From Ascidiaceihabitans sp. (lineage in GTDB: Bacteria > Pseudomonadota > Alphaproteobacteria > Rhodobacterales > Rhodobacteraceae), in NCBI GenBank assembly GCA_028248455.1, contig JAOKHV010000016.1:1-37877 (forward strand): 37,877 bases of DNA, given 5' to 3'. The position numbers and the translations under genes are program-made. The notes below the pieces were generated by a model that was not told where the DNA came from, did not search any database, and saw only the letters and a list, made by a program, of their open reading frames with translations. Position 1 is the first letter of the stretch; every line of letters starts with the position of its first letter. This document shows positions 1 to 8,447 of the stretch, piece after piece.

Positions 1-1
1 T

Positions 2-226
2 ATCGCCAAACACGGGCTCAGCCCGGATGAATACGCGCGTATTCTTGAGATTGTAGGCCGCGAGCCAACTTTCACCGAGCTTGGCATTTTCTCAGCCATG
101 TGGAACGAGCACTGTTCTTACAAGTCCTCCAAAATCTGGCTAAAGACACTACCCACAGAAGGCCCACAAGTCATTTGCGGCCCCGGCGAAAACGCAGGCG
201 TTGTGGATATTGGTGACGGTCAAGCG
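2..226 (+). pseudogene. purL: purL fragment (phosphoribosylformylglycinamidine synthase II), broken at about 226
   Basis: The frame starting at base 2 reads as the N-terminal part of PurL, the ATP-dependent subunit that makes formylglycinamidine ribotide in purine synthesis. Recognisable blocks are [20 protein letters not shown], the SSK-W-LKTLP stretch and [16 protein letters not shown]. In intact PurL the last block runs into a FKMESHNHP-type segment that begins the ATP-binding domain. Here the match stops right after GDGQA (about base 226) and the frame continues into antisense LysR sequence until a stop at 409. The beginning lies before the window; by family comparison only about ten codons are missing. 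Only about 75 of the usual 700-plus residues are present, so this copy cannot work. Whether this is a true rearrangement or an assembly chimera cannot be told from the window. Confidence 0.85.
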
Positions 227-784
227 ATGGCCCTTAAGATCCTCTGGCACTTGGGGGAAGGGATGGTCTTTGAGGTAATTCTTTGTCGCGTATGCGCGCA
301 TGCGAACACTCATCAGGCGTTTTCTAATCAAGTCAGCTTGCGATGGCTCTTTCATGCGAATGGCCACATCAGCTTCGCGCATTGGAAGGTCCAAAACACG
401 TTCCTCTAGCATCAGGTCAACACGTAGGTCTGGGTATTTTTCGTACAGTTTGGGCAGACGCGGGGCCAAGAACAGCGTTCCAAATCCAGTTGTGGTTGTC
501 ACCCGCAGGTCGCCGAACACTTCTTCTTCACTGTCGCGGATACGTGCGGCTGCTGCATCAAGGCGTTTGGACATTGCGACGGTTGCGTCAAACAACAACT
601 CGCCTTGTTCTGTCAGAATAAGACCACGAGCATGACGGTGGAACAGCGTCGCGTTTAAGGATTCCTCAAGTGCGCGGACTTGTCGGCTGACGGCTGATTG
701 CGACAAATGAAGTTTGTCGCCGGCATGTGTCAGGCTACCTGCATCTGCAACGGCGTGAAAAATTCTTAATTTATCCCAATCCAT
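149..784 (-). CDS. LysR-family transcriptional regulator, 3'-truncated
   Basis: The N-terminal winged helix-turn-helix (about residues 1-60, with [17 protein letters not shown]) and the first half of the effector-binding domain are clearly of LysR type. The ATG at 784 (MDWDKLRIF) is preferred over an in-frame GTG at 793, because AGGGG lies 8 bases before the ATG but directly abuts the GTG. Homology ends at PEDLKGH (about base 226). The remaining 25 or so codons to the stop at 149 are antisense purL, so roughly the last third of a usual 300-residue protein is missing, including half of the ligand-binding fold. The gene is divergent from the indolepyruvate oxidoreductase gene and probably regulated it. 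The stable product, if any, would bind DNA without normal effector control. Confidence 0.85.
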   Translation of the reverse strand: MDWDKLRIFHAVADAGSLTHAGDKLHLSQSAVSRQVRALEESLNATLFHRHARGLILTEQGELLFDATVAMSKRLDAAAARIRDSEEEVFGDLRVTTTTGFGTLFLAPRLPKLYEKYPDLRVDLMLEERVLDLPMREADVAIRMKEPSQADLIRKRLMSVRMRAYATKNYLKDHPFPQVPEDLKGHRLTVTNIHNACVFAGAANDLWAFCG

Positions 785-904
785 ACCGAACACCCCTGAG
801 TGACTGACAATTCATTATATTTGTTCCCACCATTATAGGCGAATTTGTGTGAACTGATACCGCTGGATCAGGTTTTTTTCGTTCAAAGGTAAAAATATCT
901 ATAC

Positions 905-923
905 AGGTCAGCTTTTGTGACCT
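905..923. promoter_or_regulatory. candidate LysR operator (palindromic T-N11-A)
   Basis: AGGTCA-N7-TGACCT is a perfect 6-base inverted repeat between the divergent LysR and indolepyruvate oxidoreductase genes, 45 bases before the latter's ATG. Its T at 908 and A at 920 are separated by exactly 11 bases, which is the T-N11-A dyad typical of LysR-type regulator sites. Position, symmetry and the neighbouring regulator gene agree. Binding is inferred. Confidence 0.45.
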
Positions 924-968
924 ATCGTCAAGGAAACTGCACGACTGATCGACGCTGGGGAGGCCCTG

Positions 969-3900
969 ATGAGCACGCAAAAGATATCATTGAATGACCG
1001 TTATAATCTGGAAAAAAGCCCTATTTTACTGAATGGAACGCAGGCTTTGGTCCGTATGATGATGATGCAAAAGGCTCGTGATGTTGCCGCTGGGTTGAAC
1101 ACTGCGGGATTGGTGACAGGATATCGTGGGTCGCCCTTGGGGGCTGTTGATATGCAGATGGAGCGGGCGCTTAAGCCGCTGACGGAACATGAGATCACCT
1201 TTCAGGCGGGCATCAACGAGGATTTAGCAGCAACTGCGCATTGGGGTGCGCAACAGGCTGAACTGCGCGGCGAAGGCAAGTACGATGGTGTCTTTGGTCT
1301 GTGGTACGGCAAAGGCCCAGGCGTAGATCGTTCTGGTGATGTGATGCGTCACGCCAATATGGCAGGTACGTCGCCTGCGGGTGGTGTGCTGATGGCGATG
1401 GGGGATGACCATACAGGTGAGTCCTCAACCGTTTTGCATCAATCTGAATTCGCGATGGTCGATGCCTATATGCCGATTGTTAGCCCTGCTGGGGTGCAAG
1501 AGGTGATGGATTACGGGTTGTATGGTTGGGCACTGTCGCGGTTTGCGGGTGTCTGGGTTGGCCTGAAGACGATGAAAGATACGGTAGAGGTGACGTCGGT
1601 TGTGGATGGTGATCCGCATCGGTTGTCCTTTGAGACGCCAGAATTTGAAATGCCTGAAGGTGGTTTGAATATCCGTCTGGTCGATGATCGCATCGATCAA
1701 GAGGCGCGCCTTATCGACTATAAACGGCACGCTGCTGAGGCGTTCAGCCACGCCAATAAGATGGATAAGCGGGTTTGGGGCACTGAAAAGGCCAAGATTG
1801 GTTTTGTCGCGGCTGGAAAAAATTGGTTGGATCTGATTCATGCGATGTCTTTATTGAACATCGATGAGGTAGAGGCAGAACGTCTTGGCATTACCACTTA
1901 TAAGGTGGGCCAAACATGGCCGCTGGATATGCGCGGCTTTAATGCCTGGGCCGATGATCTGGATTTGATCGTCGTGATCGAGGAAAAGCGTAAGCTGATC
2001 GAGGTCCAAATCAAGGAAGCCTTGTTCGATGATCTTCGGGGCCGCCGTGTTTATGGCGGGATGAAAGATGGCACGGTGCTGTTTGGGGCCGCTTGGGCGC
2101 TTGATCCGGTTGAAATTGCTAAGAAACTGGGCCAGATTTTGGTCGAGGAAGGGCGAAATACCGAAGGTGTTGTGGCGGGATTGGCCGCAATGGACGAGGC
2201 GCGCCGTTCTGACAACGCAGAGGAAATAGCGGTCCGTTTGCCGTATTTCTGTTCCGGCTGTCCGCATAATTCATCGACCAAAGTGCCTGAGGGATCGCGT
2301 GCGTATGCGGGGATTGGTTGTCACTTTATGGTTCAATGGATGGACCGCGAAACGCTTGGTTTCACACATATGGGCGGCGAGGGTGCCAATTGGATCGGTG
2401 AAGCCCCGTTTTCCACCCGCGACCATGTTTTCCAGAATTTGGGGGACGGGACGTACAACCACTCTGGCGTTATGGCGATACGGGCGGCGTTGGCGAACGG
2501 GACGAACATAACTTACAAAATCCTTTATAATGATGCGGTTGCCATGACAGGTGGCCAAAATCACGAAGGTGGATTGCCTGCTGAACAGATCGTTGCCGAG
2601 TTGAAGGCGATGGGTGTTGCCAACCTGGCTGTGGTTTACGACGACAAAGAAGACGTGAACTTTGACGCCTTTCCGAAAGGCATCGAAATTCATGAACGGG
2701 CCGCTTTGCAAACGGTTCAGGAGAAATTTGCCAAAGTTCAGGGTGTCAGCGCAATTGTATACATCCAAACCTGCGCTGCTGAGAAACGGCGGCGCCGCAA
2801 GCGCGGAACCTTCCCTGATCCGGATAAACGTATGTTTATCAACACGGATGTTTGCGAGGGCTGTGGTGACTGTGGTGTGCAATCCAACTGCGTGTCTTTG
2901 GTCCCCAAAGAGACTGAACTGGGCCGCAAACGTGCGATTGATCAATCCAGCTGTAACAAGGATTTCTCTTGTGTGAGTGGGTTCTGCCCGTCTTTTGTAT
3001 CCCTTGAAGGGGCTGTCGTGCGCAAAGAGGCGACGACTGAGCTGACCTTGCCCGACCTGCCGATGCCCGAACTGCCAGTAATTGATGGCACATGGAATGT
3101 GGTGATCACGGGCGTTGGTGGCACGGGTGTTGTGACGATTGGTGCTGTTATGGCCCAAGCGGCGCATATCGATGGCAAAGGCGCTGGCATGATGGAAATG
3201 GCGGGGCTGGCCCAAAAGGGTGGTGCGGTGCATATCCATTGCCGCCTAGCCAATGATCCCCATGATATTTCGGCCATTCGCGTGGCGACAGGCGAGTGTG
3301 ACGTGTTGATTGGTGGTGATCTGGTTGTGTCGGCGGGCGCAAAGACGCTGGGATTGACCCAAGTGGGGCGCACAGGCGCTGTTGTGAACTCTCATGAAAT
3401 CATCACCGGCGATTTCACCCGCGACACAGAGTTTAGATTGCCAACAGAGCGGATGACCTTAGCGTTAGAGGCCCGTTTGCGTGACGACGTGTCGTTGTTT
3501 GACGCCTCTGATCTTGCCAAAGCATTGTTGGGGGATTCAATTTTCTCAAACATGATGATCTTTGGTGCGGCTTGGCAGCGTGGTTTTGTGCCCCTTTCAC
3601 AAGACGCGATTGTCCAAGCGATTACGCTGAACGGCACTGCTGTGGAGCGCAACCTGCGCGCTTTTGAAATTGGGCGTTGGGCTGTGCTGTTTCCAGAGGA
3701 TGCCGCTGCCATTTTGGCCCCAAAGGTGGTTTCACTGCCAACCAGCATGGCGGAAAAGATAGATTACCGTGCCGCACAGTTGGTTGGGTATCAAGGTAAA
3801 CGATTGGCCAAACGGTATCGTAAATTTTTGGACGGTATGTCTGATGACGCGGTGCGCATGGCTGCGGTTAGCGGATACCATAAGTTGTTGTCTTATAAAG

Positions 3901-4370
3901 ATGAATACGAAGTGGCACGCCTGCTTCTTGATACCCGTAGTAAAGCGCGGGCAGAGTTTGATGGCGACTTTAAGATGACCTTTAATCTGGCCCCACCCAT
4001 CCTGTCCAAGATGGGGCCGAATGGGCGACCGATTAAGCGCGAATTTGGGCCGTGGCTTGAACGCCCGCTGCGCCTGTTGGCAAAGCTGAAGGTTCTGCGT
4101 GGCACGCCATTTGATGTGTTCGGTTACACCGCTGAACGCAAGATGGAACGCGCGCTGATCACGCAATATGAGACGGATATGAAAACTGTCCTGAAGGTTT
4201 TGAATGATCAAAACCGCGATGCAATTGTCGCCTTAGCAGAACTGCCGCTGCAAATCCGTGGGTTTGGTCCTGTGAAGCTAAAGAACGAGGGTGAGGCGGC
4301 CAAACGGCGTGAGGAGTTGTTAATCGCCATTCGAATGGGTGCTGAAACGCTGAACAAAGCAGCAGAATAA
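969..4370 (+). CDS. indolepyruvate ferredoxin oxidoreductase, fused alpha/beta (IorA-IorB type)
   Basis: This 1133-residue protein of the fused IorA/IorB type oxidatively decarboxylates aryl 2-oxo acids such as indolepyruvate to aryl-acetyl-CoA, passing electrons to ferredoxin. The N-terminal half carries the thiamine-diphosphate pyruvate-oxidoreductase-like domains. A CSGCPH motif lies at C428/C431. An iron-sulfur motif CEGCGDC (C629, C632, C635, with C641 following) lies mid-protein. The gamma-type oxidoreductase domain begins near residue 715 with GVGGTGVVTIG. A long C-terminal helical extension is typical of alphaproteobacterial members. GGGGAGG sits 5 bases before the ATG. The gene is divergent from a truncated LysR gene and precedes an acyltransferase by about 100 bases. 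The likely role is catabolism of aromatic amino acids; the exact substrate is not shown by sequence. Confidence 0.93.
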   Translation: MSTQKISLNDRYNLEKSPILLNGTQALVRMMMMQKARDVAAGLNTAGLVTGYRGSPLGAVDMQMERALKPLTEHEITFQAGINEDLAATAHWGAQQAELRGEGKYDGVFGLWYGKGPGVDRSGDVMRHANMAGTSPAGGVLMAMGDDHTGESSTVLHQSEFAMVDAYMPIVSPAGVQEVMDYGLYGWALSRFAGVWVGLKTMKDTVEVTSVVDGDPHRLSFETPEFEMPEGGLNIRLVDDRIDQEARLIDYKRHAAEAFSHANKMDKRVWGTEKAKIGFVAAGKNWLDLIHAMSLLNIDEVEAERLGITTYKVGQTWPLDMRGFNAWADDLDLIVVIEEKRKLIEVQIKEALFDDLRGRRVYGGMKDGTVLFGAAWALDPVEIAKKLGQILVEEGRNTEGVVAGLAAMDEARRSDNAEEIAVRLPYFCSGCPHNSSTKVPEGSRAYAGIGCHFMVQWMDRETLGFTHMGGEGANWIGEAPFSTRDHVFQNLGDGTYNHSGVMAIRAALANGTNITYKILYNDAVAMTGGQNHEGGLPAEQIVAELKAMGVANLAVVYDDKEDVNFDAFPKGIEIHERAALQTVQEKFAKVQGVSAIVYIQTCAAEKRRRRKRGTFPDPDKRMFINTDVCEGCGDCGVQSNCVSLVPKETELGRKRAIDQSSCNKDFSCVSGFCPSFVSLEGAVVRKEATTELTLPDLPMPELPVIDGTWNVVITGVGGTGVVTIGAVMAQAAHIDGKGAGMMEMAGLAQKGGAVHIHCRLANDPHDISAIRVATGECDVLIGGDLVVSAGAKTLGLTQVGRTGAVVNSHEIITGDFTRDTEFRLPTERMTLALEARLRDDVSLFDASDLAKALLGDSIFSNMMIFGAAWQRGFVPLSQDAIVQAITLNGTAVERNLRAFEIGRWAVLFPEDAAAILAPKVVSLPTSMAEKIDYRAAQLVGYQGKRLAKRYRKFLDGMSDDAVRMAAVSGYHKLLSYKDEYEVARLLLDTRSKARAEFDGDFKMTFNLAPPILSKMGPNGRPIKREFGPWLERPLRLLAKLKVLRGTPFDVFGYTAERKMERALITQYETDMKTVLKVLNDQNRDAIVALAELPLQIRGFGPVKLKNEGEAAKRREELLIAIRMGAETLNKAAE

Positions 4371-4473
4371 TCAAGATCGCTTTGTATTGGTTACGTTCGT
4401 GTCATAAACACTGGGCATTGCTGATTTGAGGGATTAATTGCCCTATCAAAAGCAGTGGAGGCAGAGGCAAATA

Positions 4474-5355
4474 ATGTCATTGAACACACGCGAAATTGCC
4501 CGCGAGATAAGTTATGCGCATTCTGTAAAAACGCGCAGTGGTCGAACAGTGGTGCGGTTGCTGGAAAACACGACGGGCCGATTACGCCTGATCAAACGGG
4601 CAAAAGGGTATGAAGATGAAGTCGCGCAGGGGCGTGATTTCTGGCAGGTGATGGTCGATCGCTATGGTCTTAGCCTTGATATCGTTGGTGGTGCGCTGTC
4701 CAATATTCCCAGCGCGGGGCCCGTTATTTTGATCGCCAATCACCCTTATGGTATCTTGGATGGGCTGATGATGGGTCATATCCTGTCCCAAGCCCGTGGC
4801 GATTTTCGCATTTTGGCCAACAGCGTGTTTCGCAAGGCAGAGGATCTGAACCGCATTGTTTTGCCGATCTCCTTTGATGAGACGCGCGAAGGGGTTCAAA
4901 CCAATATTGCGACACGCAAGACGGCATTGGATTACCTCGGGCAGGGCGGCGCGATTGGCGTGTTTCCTGGCGGCACAGTTAGTACGGCCGAACGTCCCTT
5001 TGGTCGCCCAATGGACCCGATGTGGCGCAGCTTTACCGCGCGTATGATTGCCAAATCAAATGCCACTGTGATCCCTATCTATTTTGACGGCAACACCAGC
5101 CGCCTGTTTCAGATCGCCAGCCATTTGCACTCGACATTGCGCCTTGGGCTATTGATCAAGGAGTTTAAGAAACGCGTGGACACACCAGTGCGGGTCGTAA
5201 TCGGGGAACCGATTGGGCGCGATGTGTTGGACCCGATTGCAAAGGATTCCAAACAGATGATGGATTTCCTGCGCAAAGCCACGTATGAGCTGAACCCAAA
5301 TCCGATCAAATTATTTGATCTTGGATATGAATTTGAGGACAGGCATCGCGCCTGA
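4474..5355 (+). CDS. lysophospholipid acyltransferase family protein (PlsC-like)
   Basis: A 293-residue acyltransferase of the PlsC/glycerolipid superfamily, expected at the inner membrane transferring fatty acyl groups to a lysolipid. The catalytic block is NHPYGILDG, in which the Asp is six residues after the His (HX5D) instead of the common HX4D; this spacing is known in the ornithine-lipid/hemolysin-like acyltransferases. A second block, GVFPGGTVST, fits the acceptor-binding motif. ATG 4474 is chosen because GGAGG and GAGGC lie just upstream; an in-frame TTG at 4438 would add 12 residues with no better ribosome site. The stop at 5353-5355 is six bases before murI, so the two are probably cotranscribed. 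Substrate (phospholipid or ornithine lipid) is not determined. Confidence 0.85.
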   Translation: MSLNTREIAREISYAHSVKTRSGRTVVRLLENTTGRLRLIKRAKGYEDEVAQGRDFWQVMVDRYGLSLDIVGGALSNIPSAGPVILIANHPYGILDGLMMGHILSQARGDFRILANSVFRKAEDLNRIVLPISFDETREGVQTNIATRKTALDYLGQGGAIGVFPGGTVSTAERPFGRPMDPMWRSFTARMIAKSNATVIPIYFDGNTSRLFQIASHLHSTLRLGLLIKEFKKRVDTPVRVVIGEPIGRDVLDPIAKDSKQMMDFLRKATYELNPNPIKLFDLGYEFEDRHRA

Positions 5356-5361
5356 TGACGC

Positions 5362-6171
5362 ATGGCAGTTGGTATTTTTGATAGTGGTTTAGGTGGATTA
5401 ACTGTACTTGAGGCCGCGCAAAAGCGTCTTCCTGATGTTGACTTTATCTATCTGGCGGACAGCGAGCATGCGCCTTACGGCGTGCGCACAGCGGATGACA
5501 TCTATGAATTGACCTGTGCGGCCGTTCAGCGGCTGTTTGATGCGGGCTGTGACCTTGTGATTTTGGCCTGCAATACGGCCTCTGCTGCTGCCCTGCGCCG
5601 TATGCAAGAAGGGTGGATCCCTGAGGGCAAGCGCGTCTTGGGTGTGTTTGTTCCGTTGATCGAGGCCCTGACAGAGCGTGATTGGGGTGACAATTCACCA
5701 CCGCGCGAAGTTGATGTGCAACATGTTGCGTTGTTTGCGACCCCTGCGACTGTGGCGAGCCGTGCATTCCAACGCGAATTGGCGTTCCGCGCGATTGGTG
5801 TGGATGTTGAGGCGCAGGCCTGCGGCGGTGTTGTGGATGCCATTGAAGACGGTGATTTCATTTTGGCCGAAGCGATGGTGCGTTCGCATGTTGATGCGTT
5901 GACGCGTAAAATGCCCAAGCCACAGGCGGCCATCTTGGGCTGCACCCATTACCCTTTGATGTTGGATGCCTTCCAAGAAGCGCTTGGCGCTGATGTGAAG
6001 GTGTTTTCACAGGCCAATTTGGTGGGCGAAAGCTTGGCTGATTACCTGACACGTCACGGTGACAAAATCGGCAGTGGCGAACCAGCTTACCTGACCACGG
6101 GCGATCCCAAACAAGTCAGCAACCGTGCCACCCAATTCTTGCGACGACAGATCACCTTTACTGCAGCGTGA
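5362..6171 (+). CDS. murI: glutamate racemase
   Basis: MurI converts L-glutamate to D-glutamate for peptidoglycan. The 269-residue protein has the family signatures: DSGLGG at residues 7-12, the first catalytic cysteine in ACNT (C70) and the second in GCTHYP (C194), so both proton-transfer cysteines are present. Length is normal. The start ATG directly gives the expected [12 protein letters not shown] beginning. The gene lies six bases behind the acyltransferase and 25 bases before argC. Envelope synthesis and arginine synthesis genes are here simply adjacent in one transcription unit. Confidence 0.96.
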   Translation: MAVGIFDSGLGGLTVLEAAQKRLPDVDFIYLADSEHAPYGVRTADDIYELTCAAVQRLFDAGCDLVILACNTASAAALRRMQEGWIPEGKRVLGVFVPLIEALTERDWGDNSPPREVDVQHVALFATPATVASRAFQRELAFRAIGVDVEAQACGGVVDAIEDGDFILAEAMVRSHVDALTRKMPKPQAAILGCTHYPLMLDAFQEALGADVKVFSQANLVGESLADYLTRHGDKIGSGEPAYLTTGDPKQVSNRATQFLRRQITFTAA

Positions 6172-6196
6172 TCTTTACTAATATATCGAGAAAAAC

Positions 6197-7225
6197 ATGA
6201 CCTATTCTATCGTAATTTTGGGTGCCAGTGGCTACACGGGTGCAGAACTTATTCGCCTAATATCTGAACATCCTTCTATGGAAATCAGAGCGTTAGGCGC
6301 GTATTCTAAAGCGGGTAAAACTCTTAATTCCGTCTTTCCACACCTGCGCCATCTAGATCTTCCGGACATGGTTAACTTTGATGAGATTGACTGGTCTGGC
6401 ATCGATCTGTGTTTTTGCGCATTGCCACATAAAACCAGCCAAGAGGTCATTCGTGACCTGCCGAAATCCCTTAAGATTGTTGATCTTAGTGCTGACTTCC
6501 GTCTGCGTGATCCTGAGGCCTACGCGGCGTGGTATGGCAATCCACACGGCGCTGTAGAGATGCAAGGTGAAGCGGTTTATGGCCTCAGCGAATTTTACCG
6601 TGAAGAGATTAAGACCGCGCGTTTGGTGGCAGGAACCGGCTGCAATGCGGCGACGGGCCAATTCGTGCTGCGCCCTTTGATTGCTGCCGGGGTTATTGAT
6701 CTGGACGAGATAATTCTGGATCTTAAGTGTGCCGTCTCTGGTGCGGGCCGTGCGTTGAAAGAGAACCTTTTGCATGCTGAATTATCTGAGGGCTATCACG
6801 CCTATGCTGTGGGCAGTACGCACCGCCACTTGGGTGAATTTGATCAAGAATTCAGTGCTTTAGCCGGACGTGAGGTCAAAATTCAGTTTACCCCTCATCT
6901 TGTCCCTGCAAACCGCGGTATTCTGGCGACGACCTATGTTAAGGGCGATGCGCAAGTGATCTATGACACGATGGTTGCGGCCTACGTGGATGAACCGTTT
7001 ATCGAAGTGTTGCCAATGGGCGAAACCCCAAGCACGCGTCACATTCGGGGTTCAAACTTTTGCCACATCGGTGTTGTTGCCGATCGGATCGAAGGACGCA
7101 CGATTGTGATCGCAGCACTCGATAATTTGACCAAGGGAAGCAGTGGGCAGGCGTTGCAAAATGCCAATCTGATGCTAGGTATTCAAGAGACAACAGGTCT
7201 GATGATGGCCCCGTTGTTCCCTTGA
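6197..7225 (+). CDS. argC: N-acetyl-gamma-glutamyl-phosphate reductase
   Basis: ArgC reduces N-acetylglutamyl phosphate to the semialdehyde with NADPH, the third step of arginine synthesis. The 342-residue protein opens with the Rossmann motif [13 protein letters not shown] (residues 9-21). The active-site cysteine is C149 in [10 protein letters not shown]. The C-terminal segment [11 protein letters not shown] and the terminal [10 protein letters not shown] block are typical. The length matches the long ArgC type of alphaproteobacteria. It sits between murI and ccmE, with only 16 bases to ccmE. Confidence 0.96.
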   Translation: MTYSIVILGASGYTGAELIRLISEHPSMEIRALGAYSKAGKTLNSVFPHLRHLDLPDMVNFDEIDWSGIDLCFCALPHKTSQEVIRDLPKSLKIVDLSADFRLRDPEAYAAWYGNPHGAVEMQGEAVYGLSEFYREEIKTARLVAGTGCNAATGQFVLRPLIAAGVIDLDEIILDLKCAVSGAGRALKENLLHAELSEGYHAYAVGSTHRHLGEFDQEFSALAGREVKIQFTPHLVPANRGILATTYVKGDAQVIYDTMVAAYVDEPFIEVLPMGETPSTRHIRGSNFCHIGVVADRIEGRTIVIAALDNLTKGSSGQALQNANLMLGIQETTGLMMAPLFP

Positions 7226-7241
7226 TACCTTAGGAATTGTA

Positions 7242-7688
7242 ATGAAATCGCTTAAAAAACAACGCCGTATTCAAGTGATTGCGATCATGGCTGTTGCCTT
7301 GGTCCTTTCGACTGTTCTGATTGGCTATGCCTTGCGCGATGGCATCAATTTCTTTCGTTCTCCGTCTCAAGTGGTTGAAGATCCGCCCAGCTCATCCGAG
7401 GTCTTTCGCATCGGTGGGTTGGTCGAGGTTGGCAGCCTTGTGCGTGGTCAGGGTGAAACAATTCAATTCGTGGTCACGGATGGTGGCGCGTCTGTTCCTG
7501 CTATCTATTCGGGTGTTTTGCCCGACCTGTTTGAGGAAAATCAGGGCATGGTGGGTACGGGTCGTTTGATCAACGGTGTCTTTGAAGCCACTGAAATACT
7601 AGCCAAACATGACGAGAACTATATGCCGACTGAGGTTATTGACGCCCTCAAGGCACAGGGCGTCTATGTGGAGCCTGAAGGCAGCTAA
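7242..7688 (+). CDS. ccmE: cytochrome c maturation heme chaperone CcmE
   Basis: CcmE is a periplasmic, membrane-anchored chaperone that covalently binds heme and hands it to CcmF/CcmH. The 148-residue protein has a basic N-terminus, one transmembrane helix (about residues 11-31) and an OB-fold domain. H123 and Y127 form the heme-attachment motif HxxxY in AKHDENYMP. Length and motif are normal, so it should be functional. ccmF and ccmH lie about 1.3 kb downstream on the same strand; the GTA-type lysis pair is placed between them. Confidence 0.96.
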   Translation: MKSLKKQRRIQVIAIMAVALVLSTVLIGYALRDGINFFRSPSQVVEDPPSSSEVFRIGGLVEVGSLVRGQGETIQFVVTDGGASVPAIYSGVLPDLFEENQGMVGTGRLINGVFEATEILAKHDENYMPTEVIDALKAQGVYVEPEGS

Positions 7689-7710
7689 CGAACGCTGTAG
7701 CTACTTGGAA

Positions 7711-7724
7711 TTAACCTGATTTAA
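7711..7724 (+). promoter_or_regulatory. CtrA-like TTAA-N6-TTAA site upstream of the GTA endolysin
   Basis: TTAACC at 7711 and TTAA at 7721 sit 39 bases before the endolysin ATG. CtrA, which controls GTA and lysis genes in Rhodobacter capsulatus, recognises TTAA-N7-TTAA with TTAACC-like half sites. Here the spacer is six bases, one short of the canonical site, so binding is uncertain. Confidence 0.3.
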
Positions 7725-7763
7725 TCATCTTTACCTGGTCAGAAATGGCTAGAGGATTAGGTA

Positions 7764-8447
7764 ATGCAAACGGTATGACAGATTGCCAAACAGATTGTGG
7801 ACCGCGAAGGCGGCTATGTGAATGATCCTGATAATCCGGGTGGGGCCACCAATTTTGGCGTGACCATTCACACCATGCGGCGTCTTGGTCTGGACTTTGA
7901 TCATGATGGGGATGTGGACAAACACGATGTGCAGATGCTGGGCCGTGCACAAGCCGTCGATCTTTTCATCAAACACTACTTTGAGGGGCCGCTGATCGCG
8001 CAATTGCTGCAGCCTCTGCAGGCGACAGTCTTCTATATGTATGTGAACGCAGGTGGCAACGCGGTTCGCATACTTCAACGCTTGTTGATTGATATGGGGT
8101 TTGAAGTTGTTGTTGATGGCGCACTTGGCCCTCAATCTATCGCCTCGGTTCAGGCCGCGTTCGAGACTGCGGGGGGCTATTTGATCGACGCATATGGCAT
8201 TGCGCTGGGCAATCATTATCTGCGCCTTGCTGATCGCCGTCTCGCCAGCCGCACATACGCGCGCACGCTTGCAGGTCAAAAGGGCGGGTGGATTCGACGC
8301 CCCGAAGAATTCATCGCGCCCAAATACCATCTGTCACAGTCACAGTTTAACAAAGGGTCGCGTCATGTGCATGGTCGAACGAATGTTTCAATTGATGTTT
8401 GGTGGTGGCGGCAACATGGTCCGCGACACTGTAGAAGTTTTTCGTGA
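7764..8447 (+). pseudogene. GTA-type endolysin (glycoside hydrolase 108 N-acetylmuramidase), nonsense codon 5
   Basis: The product is a GH108-type peptidoglycan hydrolase that would lyse the cell to release gene transfer agent particles. It has the catalytic segment DREGGYVNDPDNPGGATNFG, a peptidoglycan-binding-like middle (LQRLLIDMGFEVVVDGALGP) and the C-terminal KGGWIRRPEEFI block. A good ribosome site (GAGGA, 7 bases upstream) precedes ATG 7764, but the frame reads M-Q-T-V-stop: TGA at 7776-7778. After the stop the family-like sequence QIAKQIVDREGG resumes in the same frame. Restart at GTG 7797 is possible but would put the catalytic Glu at residue 4 with no upstream ribosome site. The C-terminus also looks wrong: it overlaps the holin by 83 bases with an atypical tail, suggesting a one-base loss near 8350. 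I treat it as inactivated. Confidence 0.75.

Noticed and set aside
98-409. A 103-codon + frame that begins inside the purL fragment
   Set aside because: Only its first 43 codons are PurL; the rest is antisense LysR. It is a by-product of the junction.
2271-3239. A 322-codon minus-strand frame inside the indolepyruvate oxidoreductase gene
   Set aside because: It has no family character and mirrors a strongly conserved + strand gene; it is an antisense shadow.
8194-8364. An upstream extension of the holin frame
   Set aside because: It is the endolysin sequence in another frame; ATG 8365 has a proper ribosome site and family-like start.
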